Below, one piece after another: positions 15,361 to 23,449 of a stretch of 64,000 nucleotides of DNA; position 1 is the first letter of the stretch, and each line of letters opens with the position of its first letter. The stretch is from contig NZ_JADQDK010000001.1 in assembly GCF_019263705.2 (NCBI RefSeq), positions 2,046,001-2,110,000 on the forward strand. Direction: 5' to 3'. The notes beneath the pieces are model-generated. The model was not told the origin of the DNA and did not search any database. It saw nothing but the letters and a program-made list of their open reading frames with translations. Source of the DNA: Pseudonocardia abyssalis (GTDB lineage: Bacteria; Actinomycetota; Actinomycetes; Mycobacteriales; Pseudonocardiaceae). The position numbers and the translations under genes are program-made.

Positions 15361-18120
15361 CTAGCCGAGCGCGATCACCTCGGCCAGCCCCGCGCGGACC
15401 CCGTCGAGCAGCAGATCCGGCTCCGTGACGGCCGCGTCGTCGAGCACGATCCCGACGCACGCGGTGCCGTCGTGCGCCACCATCGTGACGGTCGCGGCGC
15501 ACCCGGCCAGCGGCCCGAGCGGGTAGAGCCGGGTGACCCGGGACCCCGCGAACCACACCGGGTGTCCGATGCCGGGCACGGACGCCACCTGGACGTCGGC
15601 GCCGCCGAGGACGTCGGACGGTCCGGTCGACAGCAGCAGTTCCCGCACCGCACGGACCCGGGCGCCCGGGTCGGCGACGGTCAGCGGCGCCCGCACCACC
15701 GCCCCGGCGAGGCGTCCGTCGGCCCCGTCCTGCGTGCCGAGGCCGACCGGCAGCCCGAGCGCGACGGTCGTGTCGTCGACGTCGACCCCGAAGTGCCGGT
15801 GGTAGTCCCGCAGTGCACCGAGGACGGCGGCGAGGAACCCGTCGGTGGGTGACCCGCCAGCGGCCAGGGCCCCGGCCCGCAGGCCCGCGAGCGGCACCTC
15901 CAGCACCTCGACGCGGCGCACGCCACCCCGGCCGGCCAGCAGCGGGGCCCGGCGCGCCGCCGTGTCGACCGGCGGGGCGAGCACGCGGGCGACGGAGCGG
16001 ACGAGCCCACCGACGGTGCCGACGGGGTGGGCCAGCACCTCGGCACCGAGCCGGGCCAGTGCTCCGGCCGCGGACGGCGCGGCGACGACGGGCGGCACCG
16101 GCGGTTCGGGGCGCTGCGGATCGTGTTCCGCGGAACGGTTGTGCAGCATCCCCATCAGCCGGACGGCGCCGACACCGTCGGTGACGCTGTGATGGATCTT
16201 CACGGCATAGCCAGCGGACCCGTCCGCCAGCCCGTCGACGAGCAGCGCCGCCCACAGCGGACGGGTGCGGTCGAGCGGCGCCGCCGCGAACCCCGCGACG
16301 GCGTCGAGGAGCTGGCGGTGCGTGCCCGGTGCGGGCAGCGTGATCCGGGTGACGTGGTGCTCGAGGTCGATCCCCTCGACCCCGGCCCACACCGGCGGCC
16401 CGGCGCCCAGTGCGGGCTCGGCGACGATCTGGCGCATCCGCGGCACCATCCGCGACGCCCACTCGTGCGCGGCGGCGAGCCGTCCGGGGTCGGGGGCGGG
16501 GTCGAGCAGCTCCAGCAGCGTCAACGTCGACCGGGCCGATCCGGTGCGCCACACCGTGGCGGCGTCGACGTCCATCTCGGCCGAGGTCTCCCAGGCCAGG
16601 GGCACGGCCACCGGCCCGCGCGGCCCGGTGGTCACCTCGACGGTGCCCCGCGACGCCCCGACCTCGCGCTGGTCGAGCACGTCGAGGTAGCCCGAGCGCA
16701 CCTCCGCGACCCGCGCGTCGAGCTCGTCGGCCCGCCAACCGGAGGTGTCGACCGGCGGCAGGACCGTGACCTGCACCGTCCCCTCCCGGATCGTCGACGC
16801 CCCGCGCCACATGAGCTCGCCCGCGTTGTGGATGACGACGGGCACGACCGGGACCCCGGCCTGCATCGCGACGTGGAACGCGCCCTTCTTGAACGGCCCG
16901 AGCGCCGGGGTGACGCTGCGGGTGCCCTCCGGCGCGACGACCAGGGAGATCCCCTCGCGCAGCCGCTGGACCGCGGGCTCCAGCGCGGCCTTCGCGGCGG
17001 TGGTGTCGCCACGGTCGACGAACGCGACGTCGGCCAGCCGGAACGCCGCCCCGAACCCGGGAATGCTCGCGGCCTCCTTCTTCGCGACCGCGGTGAACCC
17101 GCCGCGGAGCAGCTTGGCGAGCACGATGACGTCGAGCTGGCTCTGGTGGTTGAACAGGAACACCGCGGGGCGGTGCGAGACGAGGTGCTCGGCGCCGTGC
17201 ACGTCGAGCGTGACGCCGGCGAGCGCCGTGCCCAGGTCGCCGGCGAGGCTCAGCCCCAGGTCGACCGCGTCGCGCCGGCTGCCCTGGCCGAGCAGCTGGT
17301 TGACCGCACCGAGCGCGATGCCCGCGCCGAAGCCCCCGAGCGTGCCGCCGATGGCCCCGAGCGCCCGCACGATCTCCCGCGCCCCACCACGGCCACGTGA
17401 GCGGAACCGCGCCACCGGCCAGCCCTGCTCCGCGGCCTCGCGCGCCAGCCCGTCGCCCGGGTTGAGCGCGCGCGGGCGACCGACGGCGCCCAGGAACGGC
17501 ACGTCCTCGTCACCGTTGGAGTAGGCGTAGCTGCGCTCCAGGTCGACGCCGTGCGGGGGCGCGAACTCCCGCACCGCCACGGCCTTCCCGGCCCGCCACA
17601 GCGGCGGGCCGCCGGGACGCCCGGTGCACAGCCCGTCGGCGAACTCGACGGGTGTGACGAGCACGTGCTCCACCCCCATCGCGCGCGCCGCGGGCTCCAC
17701 CTGGAACCGGGTGGCGCTGGAGGCGAGCACGACGGTGTGCCCGGCGCGGCGGTGCGCCGCGACGAGCCGCCAGGCCTCCGGGAACAGCGACCCGGCGACG
17801 CCCTGGCGCCACAGCCGCTCCCCCAGCTCGGTCAGCTCGTCCTCGCTGCGCCCGGCCCACGCACGCATGCCGAGGACGAAGAACCGCTCGAAATCGTCCT
17901 CGGTCGTGAGCCCCCGCATGCCGATGAGCAGCATCCGGCCGAGGTCGACGGGCTCGACGTGCCCGGACCGCACGTGGTGGCGGGCGAACGCGCCGAGGGA
18001 GAACCCGTCGATCAGCGTGCCGTCGAAGTCGAAGAACGCGCCGATCTCCGGGCCCTGCGGCCCGGCCTCGACGTCGGCGATCAGGTCGGACTCGGTCCAT
18101 GTGAGGTCAGGGTGCGACAC
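15361..18120 (-). CDS. HAD-IB phosphatase / PlsC acyltransferase / WS-DGAT fusion
   Basis: 919-residue three-domain lipid enzyme. Residues 25-225 form an HAD-IB phosphatase domain with nucleophile motif FFDFDGTLIDGFS. Residues 310-490 form a PlsC-type 1-acylglycerol-3-phosphate acyltransferase: FLFNHQSQLDVI (NHx4D), ADVAFVDRGD, VVAPEGTRSVTP, and VPVVPVVIHN. Residues 500-919 form a wax synthase/diacylglycerol acyltransferase domain with KIHHSVTDGVGAVRLM near 640, matching HHxxxDG, and its usual C-terminal half. Together they could acylate lysophosphatidate, remove phosphate and add the last acyl chain to make storage lipid; that pathway is an inference. GTG 18120 lies 14 bp inside plsB with a GGGAGG site, so translation is probably coupled to it. 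Confidence 0.92.
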   Translation of the reverse strand: MSHPDLTWTESDLIADVEAGPQGPEIGAFFDFDGTLIDGFSLGAFARHHVRSGHVEPVDLGRMLLIGMRGLTTEDDFERFFVLGMRAWAGRSEDELTELGERLWRQGVAGSLFPEAWRLVAAHRRAGHTVVLASSATRFQVEPAARAMGVEHVLVTPVEFADGLCTGRPGGPPLWRAGKAVAVREFAPPHGVDLERSYAYSNGDEDVPFLGAVGRPRALNPGDGLAREAAEQGWPVARFRSRGRGGAREIVRALGAIGGTLGGFGAGIALGAVNQLLGQGSRRDAVDLGLSLAGDLGTALAGVTLDVHGAEHLVSHRPAVFLFNHQSQLDVIVLAKLLRGGFTAVAKKEAASIPGFGAAFRLADVAFVDRGDTTAAKAALEPAVQRLREGISLVVAPEGTRSVTPALGPFKKGAFHVAMQAGVPVVPVVIHNAGELMWRGASTIREGTVQVTVLPPVDTSGWRADELDARVAEVRSGYLDVLDQREVGASRGTVEVTTGPRGPVAVPLAWETSAEMDVDAATVWRTGSARSTLTLLELLDPAPDPGRLAAAHEWASRMVPRMRQIVAEPALGAGPPVWAGVEGIDLEHHVTRITLPAPGTHRQLLDAVAGFAAAPLDRTRPLWAALLVDGLADGSAGYAVKIHHSVTDGVGAVRLMGMLHNRSAEHDPQRPEPPVPPVVAAPSAAGALARLGAEVLAHPVGTVGGLVRSVARVLAPPVDTAARRAPLLAGRGGVRRVEVLEVPLAGLRAGALAAGGSPTDGFLAAVLGALRDYHRHFGVDVDDTTVALGLPVGLGTQDGADGRLAGAVVRAPLTVADPGARVRAVRELLLSTGPSDVLGGADVQVASVPGIGHPVWFAGSRVTRLYPLGPLAGCAATVTMVAHDGTACVGIVLDDAAVTEPDLLLDGVRAGLAEVIALG
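16125..16136. repeat. GTTCCGCGGAAC palindrome, copy 1
   Basis: Exact 12-bp palindrome inside the WS/DGAT part of the fusion gene, encoding part of NRSAEHD. First of a spaced set with copies at 18386, 20470, 22207 (variant) and 24507 (variant). Confidence 0.7.
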
Positions 18121-20368
18121 CGACGACCTCCCGTCGCGACGCCGCGTCCAGCTCGTCGATCGTGATCACCCGTTCCAGCACGGCCCGCAGTCTGCTCGCC
18201 AGGTCGGCTCGGCGCAGACCCAGCTCCTCGCGACCCGGGTCGACCAGATCGAGGTTGCCCGCGAGGCGCAGCGCGCTGGCGAACAACTCCCGGGACAGCG
18301 ACTCCGGCCCGTGCAGCCGGCCCTGCAGCAGCATCTGCTGCCCGACGCCGGTGCACTCGTCGAGGAACTCCTTCTCCACGATCGCGTTCCGCGGAACGCG
18401 GGCGGCGAGGCGCTCCGCCACGACGAGTTGCGCGTCGACGAAGGACCGCAGCACGCGGTGCGCCATGAGGAACGGGGCGCGGGCGAGCACTGTCCGCCCG
18501 TCCTGCGCGGTCTCCCACCCGGGGTCCAGCCGCTCGAGCTCGGCGGTGAGCCGGTCCCGGTAGGTGTCGCGGTCGGGGAAGAAGAACTCGAACTTCAGCA
18601 GGTCACGCAGGGTGAACGCGAAGTCCCACCGCTCCTCGGGCGGGCTGAGCAGCACCAACTCGGCGACCGCGCGGTCGACGAAGTGGTGGATGGCACTGTT
18701 GCGGTAGAACGCCGCGACGAGGTGCTGGCCCCGCTCGATCGCGTACACCGGCTCCTCCCCGCCCGCGTACGTCGTGACCACCCGGGACGCGGCGAGGGCG
18801 GCGAGAACGCCGCGGACCCCGGCGTCGGTGTCGAGTGCATCGCCGGAGTGGGGCAGGTCGCGGTCGAGCACGTACTCGCGGACCGGGGCGAGCACCCGGC
18901 GCACCTGACCGAGGGTGAGAGCACGGTCGCGGACCCCGAGCAGCGCGAGCGTGACCAGCGCCGTCGCCATGACCGGGGTGACGCGGTTGATCCCGACGGC
19001 CACCTCGAACGCGGCCTTCTGCAGCGCGAGGCGGCGGTCCGGCCCGGCGTCGAGGGCCGCGCGCAGCGAGATCGGCTCGGCGAACCGCACCTGTGCGGTG
19101 CCGATCTGGCTCAGCTGCGCCCGGGCGTAGCGGGCGAGCCAGGCGACGCCCTCGCCCTGCTTCGCGGCCCCGGCCTGCTCGGCGGCCATCGCGGCGACCT
19201 CGCGGAGCTGGTCGTAGGTGATCGAGACGGGGACCAGGTGGACGTCGGAGACGCGGCCGCGTTCGACGGCCTCGGCGACGTTGGCCAGCAGCCCGAACTT
19301 CGGCGGGCGCAGCTTGCCGGTGCGCGACCGGCCGCCCTCCATGTACCACTCCAGGTTGAAGCGCTTGGACAGCAGGAACCCGAAGTACTCGCGCACGGCG
19401 AGCTTGTAGACCTCGTCGTCGCCGAAGCTGCGGCGGATGAACACGACCCCGGCCCGCTTCGCGACCGGCCCGACCGGCCAGAACCGCAGATTCTCCCCGC
19501 CCAGGACGTGGTTGCGCGGGAAGTCGTGCTCGGCGAGGACGTCGGCGAGCAGCAGCGGGTCGGCGTAGGAGCGGTGACTCGGCAGGAACACGAGCGCGTC
19601 ACGACGGTTGAGCTCGCGCAGGCGCTCCAGACCGGCGGTGTCGACCTGGACGTCCCACGCGCGGGCGTGCAGCGGGCGCAGCGCACCCGAGAGCAGGTCG
19701 ACGGCCATCGGGCTCATCGATGCGACGAGCCCCTCCAGGTCGGAGTGGGCCCTGCCTGCCACCTCGACCTCGGGCAGCTCCAGGCGCTCGGCGAGCGCGG
19801 TGACCTCGCGGCGGAACGCCGGGTCGTCCTCGATCATCTCGACGATCTGCTTCGGCACCTTGTACCGGTCGCCCACCAGCGACCGCTCCGCCCGCTCCAG
19901 CGCCAGCGTGGCCTGGCCCGCGACGAACCGGCCCAGGTCACCGCCCCCGCCGTGCCGGGCCCGCAGCTCCGCGACGGTGGCCGGCTCGGCGACGACGACG
20001 GGCGCGCGGTCCGGCTCGCGTCGCGCGATCCGGGCCTGCTGACGCGCGGGCGGGCGGCGGGGGTCGGTGAGCGAGGCGAGATCGGCCCAGCGGACCCGGC
20101 GGACGCCGTTGCGCTCGCGGGGCAGCCAGGCGACGCGGGCCGCGGTGACCACCGTGGCGCCGTCGGCATCGGCGAGCGGACGGGTGAGCGCGGGGCCGTG
20201 CAGCGGCAGCACCTGCACCGGGTCGAGGCCGCTTTCCTGCGCCCAGCGCGAGATCAGGCCCCGCTCGACGTCGGTGGACGCCTGCACCAGCAGGATCGTC
20301 GACGCCCCGGAGTCCTCGGTCGCACCGACCGACGGTTGCACCGGCCCGGTCTCCGTCGCGAGTCCCAT
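18107..20368 (-). CDS. plsB: Glycerol-3-phosphate 1-O-acyltransferase PlsB
   Basis: Membrane-associated acyltransferase that adds the first acyl chain to glycerol-3-phosphate in phospholipid and triacylglycerol synthesis. 753 residues, like mycobacterial PlsB2. The catalytic blocks appear in order: LVFLPSHRSYADPLLLADVL (HxxxxD), GVVFIRRSFGDDEVY, WYMEGGRSRTGKLRPPKFGL, and HLVPVSITYDQL. A 200-residue N-terminal region and a 300-residue helical C-terminal region match the family. It is the first gene of a two-gene operon with the HAD-PlsC-DGAT fusion; in Mycobacterium tuberculosis plsB2, plsC and a DGAT gene (Rv2482c-Rv2484c) are also neighbours. Start chosen as the first ATG, 194 bp from the divergent HNH gene. 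Confidence 0.93.
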   Translation of the reverse strand: MGLATETGPVQPSVGATEDSGASTILLVQASTDVERGLISRWAQESGLDPVQVLPLHGPALTRPLADADGATVVTAARVAWLPRERNGVRRVRWADLASLTDPRRPPARQQARIARREPDRAPVVVAEPATVAELRARHGGGGDLGRFVAGQATLALERAERSLVGDRYKVPKQIVEMIEDDPAFRREVTALAERLELPEVEVAGRAHSDLEGLVASMSPMAVDLLSGALRPLHARAWDVQVDTAGLERLRELNRRDALVFLPSHRSYADPLLLADVLAEHDFPRNHVLGGENLRFWPVGPVAKRAGVVFIRRSFGDDEVYKLAVREYFGFLLSKRFNLEWYMEGGRSRTGKLRPPKFGLLANVAEAVERGRVSDVHLVPVSITYDQLREVAAMAAEQAGAAKQGEGVAWLARYARAQLSQIGTAQVRFAEPISLRAALDAGPDRRLALQKAAFEVAVGINRVTPVMATALVTLALLGVRDRALTLGQVRRVLAPVREYVLDRDLPHSGDALDTDAGVRGVLAALAASRVVTTYAGGEEPVYAIERGQHLVAAFYRNSAIHHFVDRAVAELVLLSPPEERWDFAFTLRDLLKFEFFFPDRDTYRDRLTAELERLDPGWETAQDGRTVLARAPFLMAHRVLRSFVDAQLVVAERLAARVPRNAIVEKEFLDECTGVGQQMLLQGRLHGPESLSRELFASALRLAGNLDLVDPGREELGLRRADLASRLRAVLERVITIDELDAASRREVVGVAP
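18386..18397. repeat. GTTCCGCGGAAC palindrome, copy 2
   Basis: Exact copy inside plsB, encoding Val-Pro-Arg-Asn, a different reading frame from copy 1. The match is therefore at the DNA level and not a shared peptide. Confidence 0.7.
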
Positions 20369-20469
20369 CCGCGCCCCTTCCGTACTGCGTTCCGACGCCG
20401 GCCCCGACGGTCGACCCCATCCTGTCTCATCCGGTGATCGGGGTCACCCACCGGTGATCATCGACGGGC

Positions 20470-20481
20470 GTTCCGCGGAAC
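20470..20481. repeat. GTTCCGCGGAAC palindrome, copy 3 (intergenic)
   Basis: Exact copy in the 194-bp divergent region between plsB and the HNH gene. The 19 bases from 20470 (continuing CGACCCCG) match those from 22207 on the other side of the HNH gene at 17 of 19 positions. Confidence 0.7.
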
Positions 20482-20526
20482 GACCCCGCCGTCGGGCCGA
20501 AAGTGTCGTACCCCCGTGGCACGGTC

Positions 20527-20542
20527 ACGAACACATGTTCGA
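20527..20542. promoter_or_regulatory. LexA-like SOS box upstream of the DUF222/HNH gene
   Basis: ACGAACACATGTTCGA matches the actinobacterial LexA consensus TCGAACNNNNGTTCGA at all defined positions but the first. It ends 20 bp before the GTG start at 20563. SOS boxes upstream of the related mycobacterial 13E12 genes are known, which supports the call. Confidence 0.7.
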
Positions 20543-20562
20543 CACCCGATCCGGAGGACGCC

Positions 20563-22161
20563 GTGCTCCAGCCCACCCGACCCACCCTGACCCTGCCCCA
20601 GCTCGAGGACGAGCTGCTCGGCCTGGCCGGGCACCTGGCCGCGGCCCAATACCGGTTCCTGAGCCTGCTCGCGGAGTTCGACGACCGGTCCGGCTGGGCC
20701 GGACCGGGGTTGCGGTCGTGCGCCCACTGGCTGACCTGGCGGATCGGGATGAGCCTGCGCACCGCGCACGAGCACGTGCGCGTGGCCCACGCACTGCGAC
20801 GGCTGCCGCTCGTCGCCGAGGCGTTCGCCCAGGGCCGGATCTCCTACTCCAAGGTGCGGGCGATCACCCGCATCACCGTTCCCGCACCGGACGCCGCCCC
20901 ACCCGATGCCGCCGCCCGGCCCGCCGCCACCGACTCCCCGGCCACCGACTCCCCTGCCACCGACTCCCCTGCGCCGGGCGACGAGACCGTCCGACCCGCG
21001 GCCCCTTCCCCCGACGGCCGGATAGCCGCCGACGATCAGGCCGGCTGGGCGACGCGCCCCCTCCGGGTACCCGGTGCGGACGCCGAGCGGACCCTGCTCA
21101 AGCTGGCCCTCGGCGGCACCGCCAGCCACGTCGAGACGATCGTCCGAGCCACCCGGCGGATCCAGGCCGATCCCGCCCGGCAGTCCGCACGCCGGTCCCT
21201 GGCCTGGCGGTGGGCCGACGACGGGTCGCTCGTCGTCACCGCCCGCCTCACCCCCGCCGACGGAGCGGCCCTGATCAGCGCTATCGACGCGACGACGGGC
21301 CCCGCTCCGGCACCCGTCCGCCGTCCCGTCCGGCCCTCACCGCCCGGCTGGCGGGAACGCGCGGAGTCGGAGTACCCCGGCGCCGCCACCGACCGCCTCG
21401 CCGCCCGCCGGGCCGACGCGCTGCTGTCGCTGGTCACGACCGCGACCGAGGCGGGGGTCGATGCCGACCCGGGCCCGACGCCGGCGGGCGCCCGGCCCTC
21501 GACGGTCCGGCGCAGCCGCACCGACGTCGTCGTGCTGATCGACGCCGCGGACGGGGATGCCGAGATCACCGGCGGCCCGGAGATCCCCCCGGCCACCGCC
21601 GAACGGCTGGCCTGCGACGCCCGGGCGCAGGTGTTGCTGAGGGACCGACGCCACAACCGGCTCTACCTCGGGCGGCGCCGGCGGCTGGCCTCCCCCGCCC
21701 AGATCGCCGCACTCACGGTCCGCGACGGTGGCCGGTGCCGATTCGCCGGATGCACGCAGAACCGGCACCTGCACGCCCACCACGTGGTGCACTGGCTACG
21801 GGCGGGCCGCACCGACCTCGACAACCTCGTCCTCCTGTGCGGCTTCCACCACACGCTGATCCACGAACGCGGCTTCGGCATCCGGAAGTCCGGGTCCGGG
21901 TGGGTGTCGCTGCGCCCCGACGGAACCCCCGTACCGACGGCAGGCGAACCGCTGGTGGGCGACGTCGAGAGCCTCATCGAGATGCAGGCCCGCGCGGACC
22001 TGCGGATCGATGCGCGCGGGCTCACCCCCAGCTGGGGCGGGGAGCCCCTCGACCGGCACGCGATCCTGGCGCAACTGCTGCCCCTGACCGTCGGAGCCGG
22101 GATCGACGACGACGCGGAACCGGCGGAGGACGTGTCGCCCGGGGAGGGGGTTGCGGCCTGA
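20563..22161 (+). CDS. DUF222 domain protein with C-terminal HNH endonuclease (13E12 family)
   Basis: 532 residues. GTG 20563 has GGAGG 5 bp upstream. Residues 1-300 form the DUF222 domain, starting LTLPQLEDELLGLAGHLAAA, interrupted near 115-150 by a Pro/Asp/Thr-rich stretch with repeated ATDSP. Residues 380-450 form the HNH nuclease fold: GGRCRFAGCTQNRHLHAHHV, then a conserved LDNLVLLCGFHHTLIHERGF. Both zinc Cys and the catalytic His are in place, so the nuclease looks intact. These genes occur in many copies in actinomycete genomes and are related to the REP13E12 repeats of mycobacteria. Function is unproven; nicking or repair is suggested. A LexA-like box precedes the gene. Confidence 0.92.
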   Translation: MLQPTRPTLTLPQLEDELLGLAGHLAAAQYRFLSLLAEFDDRSGWAGPGLRSCAHWLTWRIGMSLRTAHEHVRVAHALRRLPLVAEAFAQGRISYSKVRAITRITVPAPDAAPPDAAARPAATDSPATDSPATDSPAPGDETVRPAAPSPDGRIAADDQAGWATRPLRVPGADAERTLLKLALGGTASHVETIVRATRRIQADPARQSARRSLAWRWADDGSLVVTARLTPADGAALISAIDATTGPAPAPVRRPVRPSPPGWRERAESEYPGAATDRLAARRADALLSLVTTATEAGVDADPGPTPAGARPSTVRRSRTDVVVLIDAADGDAEITGGPEIPPATAERLACDARAQVLLRDRRHNRLYLGRRRRLASPAQIAALTVRDGGRCRFAGCTQNRHLHAHHVVHWLRAGRTDLDNLVLLCGFHHTLIHERGFGIRKSGSGWVSLRPDGTPVPTAGEPLVGDVESLIEMQARADLRIDARGLTPSWGGEPLDRHAILAQLLPLTVGAGIDDDAEPAEDVSPGEGVAA

Positions 22162-22206
22162 TCGCACTGAACGGCACCGATCGCCGCAGACCGGGTCCTG
22201 TGCGGT

Positions 22207-22218
22207 GTTCCACGGAAC
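22207..22218. repeat. GTTCCACGGAAC, copy 4 (one-base variant)
   Basis: Differs from the palindrome by one central base. It lies in the gap after the HNH gene, 45 bp past its stop, and shares flanking bases with copy 3. Confidence 0.6.
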
Positions 22219-22284
22219 GCCCCCGGCGCGGTCCGGTGGCCGGGCCGCCGGGAATCGGGTCGCACGAACGGGTGATCCGGACGG

Positions 22285-22319
22285 TAGGGTCGGCGGCCGT
22301 CATCGCCCCCGCGGGGGCG
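22285..22319 (+). promoter_or_regulatory. Possible promoter and leader hairpin for the glycosyltransferase operon
   Basis: TAGGGT at 22285-22290 fits a high-GC -10 element. CGCCCCCGCGGGGGCG at 22304-22319 is a perfect 16-bp palindrome 23 bp before the GTG at 22343; in RNA it would sit in the 5' leader. No clear -35 is visible. Confidence 0.35.
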
Positions 22320-22342
22320 CCGCCGGAGAAGTCGGAGAGCCC

Positions 22343-23449
22343 GTGAAGGTTGCGCACCTGGTCCCCACCCTGCATCCCGGAGGGCCGGAGACCGGCCTCG
22401 TCGACCTGGCGGCCGCCGCGTCGCAGGCCGGGCTGGAGCTGATGGTCGTCGCGCTGTCGACGACGTCGGACACCACGCAGGTGAGCGCCCTGCGGCGGCT
22501 CGGGGTCCCGGTGGCGGAGCTCGGTCTCGCCCCCTACGACCCACGGTCGGCGGGCCGGGTGGCGCGGGCCCTGCGTGAGCGCGGCGCGGAGCTGATCCAC
22601 ACCCATCTGCCGCACGCCGACGTCGTGGGGGCCGCGGCGGCGCTCCGGATGCGGGTGCCGGTCGTGTCGACGCTGCACCACATCGAGAACGAGCCCGCCG
22701 ACCGCCTCGACCGGCTGCGGCGCACCGCCCGGATCCTGGCGCGGCAGCGGTTCATGTCGCGCACGGTCGCGATCTCGCGGACCCAGCGCGAGTGGTACCG
22801 GGGGCTGGGCGGGCCGGCGGGCGACATCGTCGTGCTGCCCGACGGCGTGGTCGATCCCGCGCCGGTCGACGTGGCCGAGGGCGAGCGGGTGCGGGCGATC
22901 CTGGAGGTCGGTGACGGCGGGACGCTGGCCCTGTCGACGGCCCCGATGCGCCGAGACGCCGGTCACGAACTGCTCCTCGACGCCCTCGAGCTGATCCCGG
23001 TCGCCACCCCGCTGACGGTCGCCCTCGCCGGTGACGGCCCGCTGCGGCCGTGGCTGGAGTCGCGCGTGGCGGCCTCCGACACCCTGCGCGACCGCGTCCG
23101 GTTCGTGCACCGCGGCCAGGACGCCGCCACGCTGCTCGCCTCCGCCGACCTCGTCCTGCACACCAGCGCGTCGGGGGCGCTGCCCACCGCTCTGCTGCGG
23201 GCGATGGCGGCCGGCGTCCCGGCCGTCGCGACGCGCGTCGGCGGGGTCCCGGAGGTCGTCTCGGGCGACACGGGGGTGCTGGTGTCGCTGCAGCCCGGCC
23301 CCATCTCCGACGCGATCGTCGCGCTCGCGGCCGACCCGGCGCGGCGCGAGCGCCTCGGCGCGGCCGCCCGGCGGCGCTACCTCGCCGAGTTCGAGGCCGT
23401 CGGCTGGGCCCAGCGGTTGCGCACGCTCTACGACGGGGTGCTCGCGTGA
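22343..23449 (+). CDS. Glycosyltransferase family 4 protein
   Basis: 368-residue GT-B glycosyltransferase. The N-terminal Rossmann half starts [20 protein letters not shown], containing the family glycine-rich acceptor loop, and has [20 protein letters not shown]. The C-terminal half has [20 protein letters not shown], then [17 protein letters not shown], and the donor-binding [20 protein letters not shown] with the E of [12 protein letters not shown]. It probably uses a nucleotide sugar, but donor and acceptor are unknown. Typical relatives make phospholipid mannosides, exopolysaccharide or mycothiol. GTG 22343 is the first start before the conserved N-terminus. It overlaps the acetyltransferase gene by 4 bp, so the two are cotranslated. 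Confidence 0.88.
   Translation: MKVAHLVPTLHPGGPETGLVDLAAAASQAGLELMVVALSTTSDTTQVSALRRLGVPVAELGLAPYDPRSAGRVARALRERGAELIHTHLPHADVVGAAAALRMRVPVVSTLHHIENEPADRLDRLRRTARILARQRFMSRTVAISRTQREWYRGLGGPAGDIVVLPDGVVDPAPVDVAEGERVRAILEVGDGGTLALSTAPMRRDAGHELLLDALELIPVATPLTVALAGDGPLRPWLESRVAASDTLRDRVRFVHRGQDAATLLASADLVLHTSASGALPTALLRAMAAGVPAVATRVGGVPEVVSGDTGVLVSLQPGPISDAIVALAADPARRERLGAAARRRYLAEFEAVGWAQRLRTLYDGVLA

Noticed and set aside
16125..22218. GTTCCGCGGAAC as a parS (ParB) site
   Set aside because: The parS consensus TGTTTCACGTGAAACA has longer arms and different core bases. The copies also lie inside ordinary genes with no parAB or origin genes nearby.
20470..22225. The HNH gene and its flanking repeats as an insertion sequence
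   Set aside because: There is no transposase, no long terminal inverted repeat and no target duplication that I can see.
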